A stretch of 64,000 nt of DNA, from contig NC_054389.1 of the NCBI RefSeq assembly GCF_001625195.1, positions 8,242,520-8,306,519 of the forward strand. Direction: 5' to 3'. Within the stretch, counting starts at the first letter, position 1, and each line of letters starts with the position of its first letter. Under the pieces are notes generated by a model. That model searched no databases. It saw nothing but the letters and a program-made list of their open reading frames with translations, and was not told the origin of the DNA. The translations under genes and the position numbers were made by a program. Origin of the DNA: Drechmeria coniospora (lineage: Eukaryota > Ascomycota > Sordariomycetes > Hypocreales > Ophiocordycipitaceae). Shown here one piece after another: positions 32,020 to 45,715 of the stretch.

Positions 32020-32982
32020 TCTCCAACTTTCCCTTCGCCTTTCATACGCGGCGGTTGTCCTTGGCACCTTTACCGGGCCCGACTATGTCAGCATTCGTCT
32101 TATTTTCCCTTGGATATCGAGATGTGCGTGCAGCATGAAGATGAAAGAATGGATGGCGCGGACGTTGATGGGAGAGCGGGCATCGTGCTGCTTTTGGAAC
32201 GCTGGCATCATAACTACAGTGAAGCAAATAATGTGACGGAATACAAAATAGCGTACTTGCCGCGCTGATTTGTCGCCATCTCGTCGCTGTCCATCATGGG
32301 CTCAGGCCTGTCATGTGACGGACCTTTATGGTGCAGGCCATTGACCGGGCAATTTCACGCGTGGCGTGTAGGGTATTACTCAGTAATACTGACTGGCCGT
32401 ACGGAGTACTTGCACTTGCATGCAAAGTTTATCCGGTAACAAACGTGCTAATCGCTCGGGACTTTGGCAAAGCCGCTTATCGTTCACTTCATCCCATCGC
32501 CGACGTAAGTTGCTCTGCAAATGCACGCAGGTTGCAGTGCGGACTGCTCATCATCATGCCCAATTATGAACCGATGGATGTAATTACTAGGAATCATCAT
32601 GTCGATTCTTACACAAAAACTTGCTTCATGGTGACGTCATCACAAACAGGCCATCCGTGTGGTCCCTGAACAACCCCCCCCCATAAAAGCGCACCGACGG
32701 CGTGTGTCGTTCCCGCCGCTACATGCCGCTTTTCTAGGGCACCATGTCCACCGCACAACGCAGACGTCCGGTTTGCGGACGATAACATGGTAGTTCATGG
32801 ACAGCGAATAGGGCCGGCGCGTGGGTTCGTCGTGGTCATTTGCTGCGTACACGCTCCTTGGCGACCAGCTACTTACTTGACCCAAAGGCAAGGCAAGAGC
32901 ATGACACCGAGTGATGCAGGACACGGCCAGCGCGCTCGAGGCCCAATCCTGACCTAGCCTGCCCTCGTGGCGGCTTTCTTTC
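32020..32982. other. Convergent intergenic region
   Basis: Between converging Mpv17-like and BCKDH E1-alpha genes. Only short frames. One isolated GTACGGAGTACTT word is at about 32399. No gene supported. Confidence 0.55.
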
Positions 32983-34410
32983 TCAGGGATTCAACGTGTC
33001 CTTGCCCCCGTCGTACTCGCCGACTTCGTACTCGTCGGGGTACTTGTCGAGCATGTCCTTGAGCTCAAGCATCTGGGCCTTCAGATCGTCCGTCAAGTCC
33101 TCGTATATGTCCTCGAACATGGTTCGCAGCGCCGGCTTCTTCTCCTTCTCGGCATCGGAGAAGCCCTTCAGGATCTCCTTCCTCAGGCCGTCCCGAGCCT
33201 CCTTCTCCTTGGCCTCATCCCAGCAGCCCTTGGCCTCCATCCACTTGCGCATCCGCGTCAGCGGGTTGTCCCTCCTCTTCCAGTCCTCGACCTCGACGCG
33301 GGCGCGGTAGGCAAACGAGTCGTCCGAGGTGCTGTGGTGGGAGACGCGGTAGGTCATGCATTCGATGAGGACGGGCTTGCCGCCGTCCTCGAGGGCCATC
33401 TCGCGCGCCCTCTTGGTCGCCTCTCGGACGGCCCAAATGTCGTTGCCGTCGATGCGGATTGTGTCGATGCCGTAGCCGATGCCCCGGCTGGCGATGCCGT
33501 CGCCGCGGTACTGCTCCAGCGTCGGCGTCGAAATGGCGTAGCCGTTGTTTCGGCAGATGAAGACGACGGGGCACGATCGCGTGGCGGCAATGTTCATGGC
33601 CGCGTGGAAGTCGCCTTCGCTGGCGGCGCCCTCGCCGAAGAAGCAGACGGCGACCCTGGCCTTGGAGCTCGGGTCCTGCAGCTTCTGCAGCTTCAGCGCG
33701 TAGCCGGCTCCGGACGCTTGGGGCATCTGCGTCGCCAGCGGCGAGGATATGGTGTGCTGCGAAGCGCCGTCGGTCAGTCAGAGGGACGATGGAAGGGAAG
33801 ACCCGAGGGGGGGAGGTACAATGTTCAGCCGGCCACTGCCGTAGTGAATGGGCATGTTCCGGCCCTTGCCGGAATCGTCCTTGTTCGCGAACAGCTGGGA
33901 CATGAATTCCTTGGTCGTGAAGCCCCTCTCCTTGAAGAAACCCTGCTCTCGGTACTGGCAGAAGACGGGATCGTCGGGGTCCAGCACGCTCGAGCTTCCG
34001 ACGCTGACGGCCTCCTCGCCGGCGCTGACCATGTAGAAGCTCAGGCGGCCCTGGCGCTGGGCGTCAAACATGATCAAGTCCATGATGGAGATGTAGAGCA
34101 TGTCCTTGTACAGCTTCACGATCTGCTCGTCCGATATGTCGGGCCGGAAGGACCCATCGACGACGACGCCATGCTGGTCAACGACCCGGTACGTCGGCAG
34201 CGCCTTGTACGACTCGGGCACCTCGTACTGGAGCGTGTTGGTGAAGGCGCTCTTGAGGGCGCCCGGGAAGGAGACGTAGTCGGAGTGCGGCGGTTGGGAC
34301 ACGCTGCTGGCGGCGCGGACGAAGCTGAAGAAGGGTTGCCCGTACGGCCTGGCCATCGACACCGAGGCCGCCCTCCGGGCGGCAATCCGTCCAAGGACGC
34401 GGGGCTTCAT
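32983..34410 (-). CDS. Branched-chain 2-oxoacid dehydrogenase E1 subunit alpha, mitochondrial
   Basis: Two exons: 34410-33820 and 33756-32983, 454 residues; intron 33757-33819 is phase 0 (GTACCT...CGCAG) and joins LNI to HTISSPLATQ. The Arg/Ala/Ser-rich first 40 residues look like a mitochondrial targeting sequence. Substrate and cofactor regions are all present: YREQGFF, the thiamine-diphosphate motif GEGAASEGD...NN (Gly238 to Asn268) and the phosphorylation loop YRVSHHSTSDD (about 334-343), whose Ser is the target of the regulatory kinase in other species. The enzyme decarboxylates the keto acids of Leu, Ile and Val and passes the acyl group to E2. The isolated E1-alpha size and the HHSTSDD loop distinguish it from pyruvate dehydrogenase E1-alpha. 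A 368-residue opposite-strand frame is a shadow of the GC-rich codons. Confidence 0.95.
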
Positions 34411-35580
34411 CGAGGGAGCGAAACGGGACGGGTCGGATGAGAATACGGGCGTCTGCGTTGGAGAAGAGGTGGGAAAGTCCACTCCCACTCACTGTCTTGG
34501 AGTTGGCGCGCTTCGAGCTTCGAGGGGGGAGCTGCCATATTAGCCAGCCAGCCTGCCGCCGTAGGCCAAGGGTTGAGCCGAGGGAACCCGCGCACCCACT
34601 CAGCCGAGGGCCTCGCCCGTAACAAGCAACACTTGGACGATAATACTGTACAAGGAAGCATGATCTCTCCAATTCCGAACCGTCCGCCCCGACTCAGAGT
34701 AGTATGAAAATCGTCTCGTGCCAGATTTCTTCCATGTGTCGCTTTTTTTATAAAAAAAAAATAGGGTTGTCCGTCTCTTGTCATCACTCTCGGTATACTT
34801 ACCGCAAACATGGTTCGTACATGGTACTTGCTGGTCGTACGGTATTACTGGTTAAACCCAGCAGTAGCAGTTGTACAACTAATAGTATTAGTAGTAGGTA
34901 ATTATGCTCTACGGAGTACAACAACAGAGTATGTACTCCGTAATTTACCCACCACCTAACCGATGGCACTGGTCGTACAGGGTATTACTTCAAGGTATGC
35001 CAATATAGTACTTAGCAGCAAGTCCTAGTAATTCCAATGGCGCTCGCAGATCCTACTACTACTTAGTTGTCATGCCCACCATCGGCGATCACCTCAATGT
35101 ACGGCAAGGATTAGCATTCATTCTTGCTCATTCACTCATGGGAGGGCCAGAGGCAATTTGAATTTTTTTGGCTCTACTTTGTATCTTCGGGACGCCGTGT
35201 GTCTCCTCAAGAGTCCCTACGTGAATGCGGCGCGCGGGCAATGGTGGACTGAACATGGCAATCATGCAACGCAACAACGCTGGCCTCTGAATTGATCCCA
35301 TAGCAACGGAACAGAACGGGAAGCAATGATATGCCGGGAGTATTTGAGCTGTTCAAAGGCTTAGAAAAAGAACGGGGATCCTTGTTTGAACTGCTCTGCA
35401 GAATCATCAGATTCACCCGGCTTCCCTTCTTCCTGCTGTTCCTTGCACCACTCTCGAACGCACTCGCACTCACAGATCCATATCCTGATCGGCCCTCCTC
35501 AATCCATCGCAAAGAACAAAAATCTCCAGCCACAACGCGAGGGACGAGAGCAAGTGTCGTAGCGACTGCAGCACATCATT
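34411..35580. other. Divergent intergenic region with a short GTAC island
   Basis: Between BCKDH E1-alpha (minus) and the small membrane protein (plus). GTAC words cluster at about 34790-35070 (TACTCCGTA and TACGGAGTA both occur near 34911-34942). 34740-34760 holds a T run followed by an A run. No gene recognised. Confidence 0.5.
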
Positions 35581-35838
35581 ATGGTGTTGCCCAACGTGCA
35601 GATTGCCCTTCTCATTATCGGTCTTGTCATTGGCCTCGGGGCGCTCTTCTGGTTCGCCAAGAGGAAGATCCGTATCTTTGTCAACCACCTTCGCAACTGG
35701 AATCAGGATCCTCCCGATCAGATTCATCAGCCTCAGCCGCCACCGGATTCGGAGGTGGCCGAGTCTGGGGCCGAGTCTGCTGCCGAGTCTGCTGCCGAGT
35801 CTGCAGTTGACACTGCGGCTGCCACGAGCAGCAAATAG
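35581..35838 (+). CDS. Small single-helix membrane protein (hypothetical)
   Basis: 85 residues, one exon. Residues 6-26 (VQIALLIIGLVIGLGALFWFA) form a strong transmembrane helix, immediately followed by the basic KRKIRIF. A Pro/Gln-rich segment and an acidic Ala/Glu/Ser tail encoded by a 12-bp repeat (35758-35805) end the protein. The helix, positive-inside pattern and clean ATG argue that it is real; I recognise no family. A similar-sized frame on the opposite strand is less convincing. It could be a tail of a larger unrecognised gene, but no upstream exon with good splice sites is obvious. Confidence 0.5.
   Translation: MVLPNVQIALLIIGLVIGLGALFWFAKRKIRIFVNHLRNWNQDPPDQIHQPQPPPDSEVAESGAESAAESAAESAVDTAAATSSK
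35758..35805 (+). repeat. Coding 12-bp minisatellite (four copies)
   Basis: Four head-to-tail copies of GCCGAGTCTGSN (last two bases variable), encoding repeated Ala-Glu-Ser-Ala/Gly. Because the unit length is a multiple of three, changes in copy number would keep the frame. Confidence 0.85.
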
Positions 35839-37379
<1,541 letters not shown>

Positions 37380-37832
37380 GTACATGGGGTCTTGCCCCCC
37401 CTCTCCTGCCCGCAATGTGAACATGGTGTACGAGTAGCATGCAAATACATATTTTCAAACTCCGTGTATCGCAGGACTTGGCCTGGCCCTTTAGCACAAT
37501 CACGCATTGCTTCGGACAATTGGCGGCTCGCGTTCTCAACCGTCCCGTTGCTATACACACGCCCGAGCTCCAAAACGAATCGCAAGAAAAACGGTCGTCC
37601 CCGCCATATCAACCCATCGGTGGCCGGAATTCTCCTTCGGTACACGTACACAGAAACGCATCGTGGACCCAAACGGCCCTTCGTGATTTGCTCAACCTTG
37701 CTCCAGAGCTAGAATCACATGGGCCGAGAGAGAGAGGCCGAGAACATGGCGAGGGTCCAGCATCGAATTTGCCGTTCAGGTGGAAATCCCCCTTCGCATC
37801 AGGAGACGCAACAAATCGGCGCCGGGCTGAAA
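37380..37832. other. Convergent intergenic region
   Basis: Between the 3' ends of COQ5 and the DUF2433-type gene. No gene or repeat of note. Confidence 0.5.
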
Positions 37833-40003
37833 TCATTCCGCAGCCGGCGTGGATGGTGCGGGCGAGGACGCGCCAGCCTCGGCCTTCAAGCCGCTTCGGC
37901 CTCGACCGCCCCGGCTCCTCTCGCCACCCCTGCCGCCTCGGCCGCCACGGCCGCCGCGTCGCGTGCTCTCGGAGTCGCTGGCGCCCCCAGCGCTTCGGTA
38001 GCCACTCGCCGAGGAGCCTCCTCGCGGGTTGCCTCCCCAGGTGCCGGCGCCTCCGCGGTTGTTGAACGGCTTGCCTTGCTGCTGGTAGACGCGGATGAGC
38101 GGCTTGGATCGGTCATCCGGGTTTTTGGCCTTGAGCTCGGCAGGTAGCCTTGCGAAGACGGCATCTCGGTCGTCGGTGCTTTTGAAATGGACAACCTTGT
38201 TCTGCGCGCCATGCTTGTCTACCCTCGTAATCTTGCCTTTGCTCTCGTCGTCGAAAAGGTCCCGGCATTGCTCCTCGCTGCCGATGTTCATGACGAACAG
38301 GCCGATCAAGTCGGGTGCTTGCGCCTTGCCCGCACCAGGCTCCGGGCCGTTGGCGGATCCGTTGGCGGCCGCCGTCGACTTGTCCGAGTCTCGTCCCGCC
38401 ATGCCGGCGGAGCCCTGGCCGGGCTGGGGAGAGGCCGGCGTTTGCGTTCCCGGCGTGGAAACGGTCGCCTTCGGTGGCTGGCCCGTCGAGGGCTGTCGGC
38501 TTGTGGGCAGGGGTGCCGCCGTCTGCGTCGACGGTGCCGGTGCGGACAGGCTACCGGCCGACGCGGGCGGCGCGCTGGTGGCGGCGCCCGACTGTTGCTT
38601 CTGCTGCTGCGCTCCGCGGTGCGAAAAGTTGAATCCTTGGGCGCGCATCTCGGTGCCGATTCGACCGTCTTGAATCTCGAGAACGAGGTAGCCGAACGCG
38701 GCGTCGGCGAGGTTGAAGTTCCACATGTTCTTGAAGGCGCTCTCGTCCACCTGTCCCAGTGAAGCCTGGTTGCCGGCAGCGGGTCCGCCAAAGGGGTTCC
38801 CGCCAGCCGCCGTCGTGGGCATCTTCTCGACGAGCTGAAGAGCATTCTTGAGGAGGTTTTGCTGCGCCTCGTTCTGCTGAATGGCGGGCTGGACTTCGCC
38901 CTTGACCGTTTCCCAAACGTCGTTGAAGGACGCCTTGGAAGCGGCAAGCTTTCCGCGGTAGTGATCTAGCGTCGGGTTCACGCTGAACTCGTTGTAGGAG
39001 CTTCCGTATCGGAAGTGGAGACCGGCCGAGATGGAGAAGTCGGCTTTTAGCGTCACGGAAAGCTGGTTCAAGATGCCCTCTCGGGCCGGGGATGCGTGCG
39101 TGATGAAGATGCGGGTTTCGGTGGGGTCGTAGACTCGATGAGCCGTGTCGATGAGCTCTCCCATCTGCAGCAACGTCGTCCACATGGTGCCCTGCCCGCC
39201 AGCGATCGTGGTACGCCCCTCGCCATTATCGAACAGCTTGTGCATGACGACGGCACCTCCGAGTCCGAGCAGTCGGAGCTTGACGCCGCCGATCTCGAGG
39301 AGCATGGAGCGAGCTTCGTCGATGATGTGGAGGTTGGGCACCTTGTACTCGGAGGATCTGAACTTCTCCAGCACGCGGACGTCCTCGCACGCACCCCAGA
39401 CGGTGTAGACGGGGACGTCCAACTTCAGGGCGCCGCTGAGCAGCAGAGGCAGCTCCGACAGCGGAAGCTCGCTGGGCGAGAATCGACTCTTGACGGAGCC
39501 ATTTCCTACTTGCTGAACGGCCTTCTTCACCGATTCGGAGATGAGTGGCGAGTATTGGGCCACGTGCTTGAGGGTCTTCTCCACGATTCGCTCGAGCGAG
39601 GAGTCATCGTAAAAGCCAAAGTCGCCCGTGTGGATGATGTGGTCGGCTCGTGCCTGCTTCGCAAGATCGTTGAGAGAGCTCAGGTTTCCTGCGGACAGCG
39701 TCAGCGACCAGGCAGTCCTACGACGGAACGGAACGGCCGCCGGCACCAACCTCGAACATCGGCGATGCAGAGAATCCTGATGGGACCGGACTGGATAACT
39801 CGGCCCTGATTAGGCAAGAGAGGGGCGGTACCCGGCTGAAGGCCAGAGCCACCGTTTTGCAGATAGCCCGGGTTGTTGTATGGGCGCGACTGAGAACCAT
39901 TAGTTACGTTGCGTGCTCGGCCGCCGATCCTCCACCACGGAGCCAGAAACTGCCCCGTCGCAAAACGCGAGGCCATCATGGGAGTGGACTCGCTGGCAAA
40001 CAT
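37833..40003 (-). CDS. DUF2433-type protein: altered phosphoesterase fold plus RRM-like and RGG tail
   Basis: Exons 40003-39751 and 39688-37833, 702 residues; intron 39689-39750 is phase 1 and gives RILCIADVRGNLSSL. The first 300 residues resemble a calcineurin-like phosphoesterase: IADVRG (82-85, where active enzymes have D-x-H), HTGDFGFYD (104-111), VWGACED (where GNH[DE] is expected) and FITHASP (where a C-terminal GHTH-like ligand is expected). The metal ligands are thus only partly kept. I associate this N-terminal layout with the fungal family DUF2433. A Pro/Ala/Ser/Thr-rich linker leads to an RRM-like segment (LIGLFVMNIGSEEQCRDLF, around residue 545) and an Arg-Gly-Gly tail (GGRGGRGGRGG). 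The combination suggests an RNA-associated protein; the substrate is unknown. The C-terminal 150 residues are low in complexity. Confidence 0.85.
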
Positions 40004-42777
40004 GACTGATCTTCTGCTACCCCAAAAACAGGTGCGAGCGGGATGGGTGGTGGGAGGAATAGGGTGAGGTGATGTGACACTGGCTCGGACGAGCGCGAGA
40101 ATGGAGGGAGAAAATTCGATTCCATCTTCTGCACCGCAGTTGCACGGGCACCAGAAAACGACTCGCCGCCGGATCTCAACAACTATCCAGGTGACACTAG
40201 GCAGGAGCGAGGGGATGCAGAAGTTGGGCAACTCACAGCAGCCATGATTCTACCGAGGGATCGATCAAACGCGCTCGGCGTGTGCGAGGAAGGAGTCGTC
40301 GATGATGGAGGAGGGAGCAGCGTTCGCGGGCAGCAACGAGGAAGGTAAGAAAGAAGCCCAGGCGAAGTAGGGTCGGGTATCAAGCGGATTACGGTGAGAG
40401 GCGGAGGCGGATGGGTGAGGGCGAGATAATGATGGAGGTAGATTTCGCAGCTAGGTCGCAAGGCTGGAGATAATTTTCTGGACGCGGGCTCCTCGTTGGC
40501 GGTTCGTTGGCGGGCTTGGTGAGAACGGGGGGTTTTGCTTGCTAGCAACCTTGAACTCCTCGCTGCTGTTCTGCTGCTGGCACTAACAGTAGGTACAGGT
40601 AAGTAAGTACCTTTGCAAAGTGCCCAGCATTAGTGGTAGTACATGCACTGGACAATGGGCACCTTGTATGAGGTACCAGGTATCAACGGTACAGCACAGG
40701 TGAACCCAGCAGTTTATGTACACATGTACATGAGAGGAAATAAGCAGGGAGTACTCCGTACTCCGTACGAGTAGGTAATAGAAGTACTGTTCTTGGTATT
40801 AGTGAAGTACATTTGCTAAGCACACTATCAATAATGCTGCACACCTGCTCATAGCGTTATTAGTACAGCACATGTACTCTGTTGTAGCGCCCCTGTGTAG
40901 GTACTTGAAGCTGCAAAGCAAGTCTGCCACTACCATCTCAAATTCGAGTCGTTCAGTGTTATGCCTGTTTTGGACTAGCTCGTTATGTAGCTACTTGTAC
41001 AGTGTTGTCTGCCTAGCAGTGTCTTGGTTGGAACTTGCATCTGATGGTACTTGCTGTAGAGTAAATGCACGAGCGTGCAATAGTATTTCTGCAGTAGTCG
41101 AAAGGCAAAGGGAAAAATTGAGGTTGCTGCAAGAGTACATGCCCTCACTCCATGCCAAACATTGATTGCCATGAAAGACGAAAGTCATCATCAACCATCT
41201 TCAACTGTGGGGCGGGAAGCTCCTATCTTGGTGTTTTGATCACCCAGTCAGTCACGCGTTGGGCCTATCGTATCCTCCTAGGCATACTCAACATGATCCT
41301 ATTCTTGCAGCTGGTGCTTGCTGTATTGATGCCCTACGCTCACATGCAATCACAGCTATACTTATACAGGCTGTACAGTACGACGTACTGGTAAGAATGA
41401 TATACATGTGTTCATGTGCTCGTGCTGTGCCGGGACAAACTCCAGTTGGGCGATGATACTCACCCGCGCGTATTTATGTATGATGCCCCCCCCACCCCAC
41501 CCAAAATCGCCCTTGCATATCGGCTGGTCTGGAATACTCAAGAAACTGATGTCCCTGAGGAGACGTATCGAAGAAAACGTGTTGGACATTAAAGTGTGCG
41601 CACATGTGTAGACCAACCGGATGTCACTATCCAGTAATACTGACACACGCACTGTTGATTGAAACAGTGCCATGTGTCATTACATACCTGGATGTTTACG
41701 GAGCACATGTACTGCACATCTCACACGTAATTGTACTTACTTTTATTACCGTACACCAGTACTAAATGTACATGTACAGTGCAGTTCTCTGGTGTACTTG
41801 TACTTAAATCCCTATTAGTAGTTACTCCGTACCTCCTCGGCAAAGCTTGCACAGTGCACGTAGAGACGCTAAAACACTGCACGCATCGCATTGTCGTAGC
41901 GGGGCTTGTGGTAACCAGGGCGCGAATCGCTACGCAAGGGCCGTGTGCCCGTGACGCAGCTCTCTGCACCGACCTCGCGAATGGCCTCGTAGTGGGGCCA
42001 CGTGACTAACCAATCATCGATTTCATTACTCCAACTCCGTACACCGTACTCCGTACGTACGGAGTAGAGACTGAGTACCTTTCTTGTAATTTGACCACTA
42101 GCCGGCCTGTTCGGAGCACGCCTACTGCACACTTGCTGTACTGCATATGTACATGTACATGTTCCAGCACTCGTGCACCTCCAAGTTCTGTAGGTAATAC
42201 TGTACACCTGGAAAAGTACATGTACTGAACTCGTCCAGCACGAGGTTCCATCCGCGGCGTGGGGCTGCGACTACAGTAGGTTAGTGCTGTACTCGTACTC
42301 CGTACAGTAATAATATCTGTGCTTGTCCGTTGTGCAGTACTTGTACTGTACACAGGCTGGGAGCAGGCTGCAGAAGTGAGTCGGGTACGGAGCCTTCGTA
42401 CCACTCGGTCCCGGCATTCAGTCCGAACATCAGCAACGATCGACGACACACCATCTTACGCGGAACACGGCGAAGCCACGAGAACCTCGTCAGGAACCGA
42501 TCTTGTACACCCAGCCAACAGACCTTGCCGAGAGCGGCCCTCGACTCGTACATTTGCCTCCCTCATGCGACGATAGTCTCGACGACTCCGACCCTCCAGG
42601 AGGTGTTTCCTCTGCCTCTCACGCCGTTGACGATTGATCTTCGCGTCCTAGCCGTCGCTGCGTCACCCCTCCATGGTAGGCCAGCGAGAGTGCTAAGATC
42701 GGGGTTGGCTGCCCATCAAGAGAAAACACAAGGGGCTGTCGGCGTGTCTGCCTCGTGACGCCTGGGCATCGCCCGCC
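40004..42777. repeat. Divergent intergenic region with a third GTAC-rich island
   Basis: Contains the promoters of the DUF2433-type gene (minus) and the Zds-like gene (plus). 40004-40560 is ordinary leader sequence. 40580-42360 carries GTAC words in both orientations, with the perfect 20-bp palindrome TACTCCGTACGTACGGAGTA at 42047-42066. A segment at 40880-41700 has fewer such words but only short frames. No gene supported. Confidence 0.65.
42047..42066. repeat. Perfect 20-bp palindrome
   Basis: TACTCCGTACGTACGGAGTA is its own reverse complement: two inverted TACGGAGTA words abutting through GTAC/GT. Confidence 0.95.
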
Positions 42778-45715
42778 ATGATGGTGAGTTCCGCCCCTTG
42801 CCCAAAATCCATCCCCGTCCTCATCCCCATTGCCTTTTCTGTTGGCATGCGATCGGGCCTGGGATGTCTTCGGTCAGAAATGCTTCCCGACCCTTGCACA
42901 CGTGGATCTATGTTTGCCGCCGTTTTTCGTTCCCACTTCCGCCACTCTGCAACGGATACCCGAAAAGCTGCTAACAAGGACGGAACGTGCAAGACCTCAT
43001 CTCGGCCCCGCGACGAAGTTACTGGCAGTTTTAGTAGTCGACGTGGTCACGCCAGCCAACTATCCATCTCCGACCCGAGCCACCATGTCACCGAAGCGAT
43101 CGGGACCCTGTACGGCGACGAAGATGATTCGGGCTCCGAAGGGGGGCGGCCCTTGAGCTTCATGGACGGCTCCTCATACCACGAGCAGATACACAGAACG
43201 CCACAAGCAGACCCAAACGAACAAAATCGCTACCAGCATGCTGACGAGACGCAACGACATCCCGCCCTACCCGTCGCGGATCAACCGCCCAGTTCATCCC
43301 CGGCACATGGCGAGCATGGCAGCCTCAGAAAAATGCAATCACTACCCGTTCCGCCTTCCTCGTATGACAATGGCTCGAAACTGCCTCCATCCCCAACGCT
43401 ATCGCTGCGTGACGTCCAAGCCGATTCCACAGGCTCGCAGTTCCCCTTGACTAACATCGACAATCCCCAAGATATTGCCCAGGAGCTGAGCAACTTGCAA
43501 GCCCTGAGGCGGCTGTCGATGGACGTCGGAAACAGCATTGATCCGGACATGCCTCCCATGAGCCTCTCGGCGATACCTGCGATTGCCCCAAGCGGAGATG
43601 ACGACGAGAATGATCCTTCGAGACTGCTTTGGGTTCCGGCTCGGGTCCACCCGGAACTGGCTCCAACCGAGTTCAAATCGTTCCTGGAGAAGCGTGTGCA
43701 ATCCATCAAGCGGAGATCAGGGGACTCGTGGCTTTCTGCCGAAAGCGACTTCAGCCATGCCAGCACTGGCTCCGGTTTGACGCGGCAAAAATCCATGCTG
43801 TCACGCCAGATCGACAATTCTGGCGGACGAGGCGGTGTTGGCTATGTTGACGGTGCCGAGCGGCTAGAGAGGCAACGCTGTGGTGCGGGTCGTCATGGTT
43901 CAGAATTGAGTCTCGAAGAGCTGGTCCGAGATCCAACAGGTGCCGTCCAGAGGCTCGCGCAAGAATCGCAGGACGCTCCCGCCGGCATGGAGGGCGGCGA
44001 CGACGACATGCCTATCCTCCCGATGGCCCCTGGCGTCGGCCTCCGGCGATCCACCCGAACCACATACCGCAAGGGTGGCAGCTTGCGCTCTGGCGACAGA
44101 GGTTCACTCTCCAAGCGACTCGCGCAGCGGCACCAGGAAAGCGAATCGCCCGATGGCACCAGTGAACGGGCGCCGGAAGCATCCAGCGATTCGCCTTTGA
44201 GGGCAAACTACTCCCGTCCGTCGCGACCTGTTTGGAGACAGAATTCCTTCACGACCGAATCGCCTGAAACATTGTCCAGTTCTGACGACCCTCCGGAGCA
44301 TGGTGCCGAGTCGCAGGCGGCATCATCGCCGCAGGCGCAACAGGATCAGCCGTATGCTCGAGCTTCCTCGACATCCTCCAACGCGGCCAGCATGGAGCCT
44401 GCAATGCCCCAAGAGCGCATTGCACGACTGGATAACCATTATAATAGGTCATTCCCCCAGAGATCATCGTCGCAAAGTTCCGGGCAGCAACAGGACCACC
44501 AACCTGAGATAGTCATCGACGAGGCTCCTTCCAGGTCAACGGCGCGCCCGGCCCTGGCCAACAGCAAAACCCAATACACTTCCAAGTCGTCCCCTTCTGT
44601 GCCCACGCAGTCACTTCACGACGCACTCGCATCACCTTCGTCCCTGGCTGGAGGAGATGCCTCTCGCACCGACAGCCTCACCTTCATCCCCACGCTGGCC
44701 CAAGCTGAGAAGAAGCCTGAGAAGAAGTCCAAGAAAGATCGCGACGATGATTCGCCCGGTACACTCAGCAGGTCAGGGAGCGCCTGGAAGTGGCTAAAAG
44801 GCGTTGCCGATGACAGAGACAAGAAGAAGGAGGAGAGCAGAAAGTCCAAGTCAAAGGCGCTCGCGGAAAAATCGCAAGACAACGCCAGGCTGGATGTCAT
44901 TCAGACGTCGATTGACAAAACGAACGGCAAGGGTCGCGAAAGCCTCGTCTTGGACCGGGATAGCATTGAAGGAAGACCAGCCGACGAGCGGAAGAAGGAA
45001 GGCAGCCGCAAGAGCGACAGCAAGAAGGACAAGGATGGTAGCATCTTCTCGTCCATCTTTGGAAGCAAGAAGAAGGAAGAGAAGGATAAGGCCAACAAGA
45101 AGTCTCAGCATCTGCAAGTCCCCGATGAGCCCGCATACAAACCTTTGCGGCCGGATGTGGACTACAGCTGGACTCGGTTCCCGCTCATGGAGGAGAGGGC
45201 GATTTATCGGATGGCCCACATCAAGCTGGCCAACCCACGCCGGCCACTTCTCAGCCAGGTTCTGCTGAGCAACTTCATGTACAGCTACCTGGCCATTGTT
45301 CAGGCAATGCACCCGCAGATGAACGTGCCTACTTCGCCCCAACAGAAGCGGCTGGAGGAAGAGGCTCGGCGCAAGCGGCAGGAGCAGGCCTACGCGTCGC
45401 AGCAGCGCGAGGACGAGCAGTCCGAGCACAGCCTTGACCAGTACAACTATAACTACCATAGAGTAAGTGCCGACCCATTCGACCGGCCTTGACCCATAGC
45501 TAATCGCTCAGGCTGCCGTTCAGTACGCCGACGCCGGTCCAGATGACCAGGTGGAGTACGTCGACGATGCTCAGATCTACGAGGATGAACATGGAAACAG
45601 CAATCGCGAGGAGTACGGGTACGGGGGCTACGGCCACGACGTGAAGGACTACTATCATTTCAACGACATTGGAGACGACAACCAGCGCCACGACGGTGAA
45701 AGTGACATGTGGTGA
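42778..45715 (+). CDS. Zds1-like regulator with C-terminal Zds_C domain
   Basis: Proposed exons 42778-42783, 42994-45462 and 45512-45715 (892 residues). Intron 1 (42784-42993) has donor GTGAGT directly after ATGATG, branch CTAAC and acceptor AAG, and gives MMTSSRPRDEVTGSFSSRRG. It is 210 nt and stop-free, so an unspliced N-terminus cannot be excluded. Intron 2 (45463-45511) has GTAAGT, branch GCTAAT and CAG. An early block reads GHASQLSISDPSHHVTEAIG. The long middle is disordered and Ser/Lys-rich. The Zds_C domain at about 723-775 (SWTRFPLMEERAIYRMAHIKLANPRRPLLSQVLLSNFMYSY, split over the motif) is diagnostic. Yeast Zds1/Zds2 bind PP2A-Cdc55 and control mitotic entry and exit, polarity and mRNA export. 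The last exon is very acidic and Tyr-rich (EEYGYGGYGHD). Confidence 0.88.

Noticed and set aside
33334..34440. 368-residue open frame on the + strand
   Set aside because: It is antisense to BCKDH E1-alpha, whose sequence is unmistakable; the frame arises from GC-biased third codon positions.
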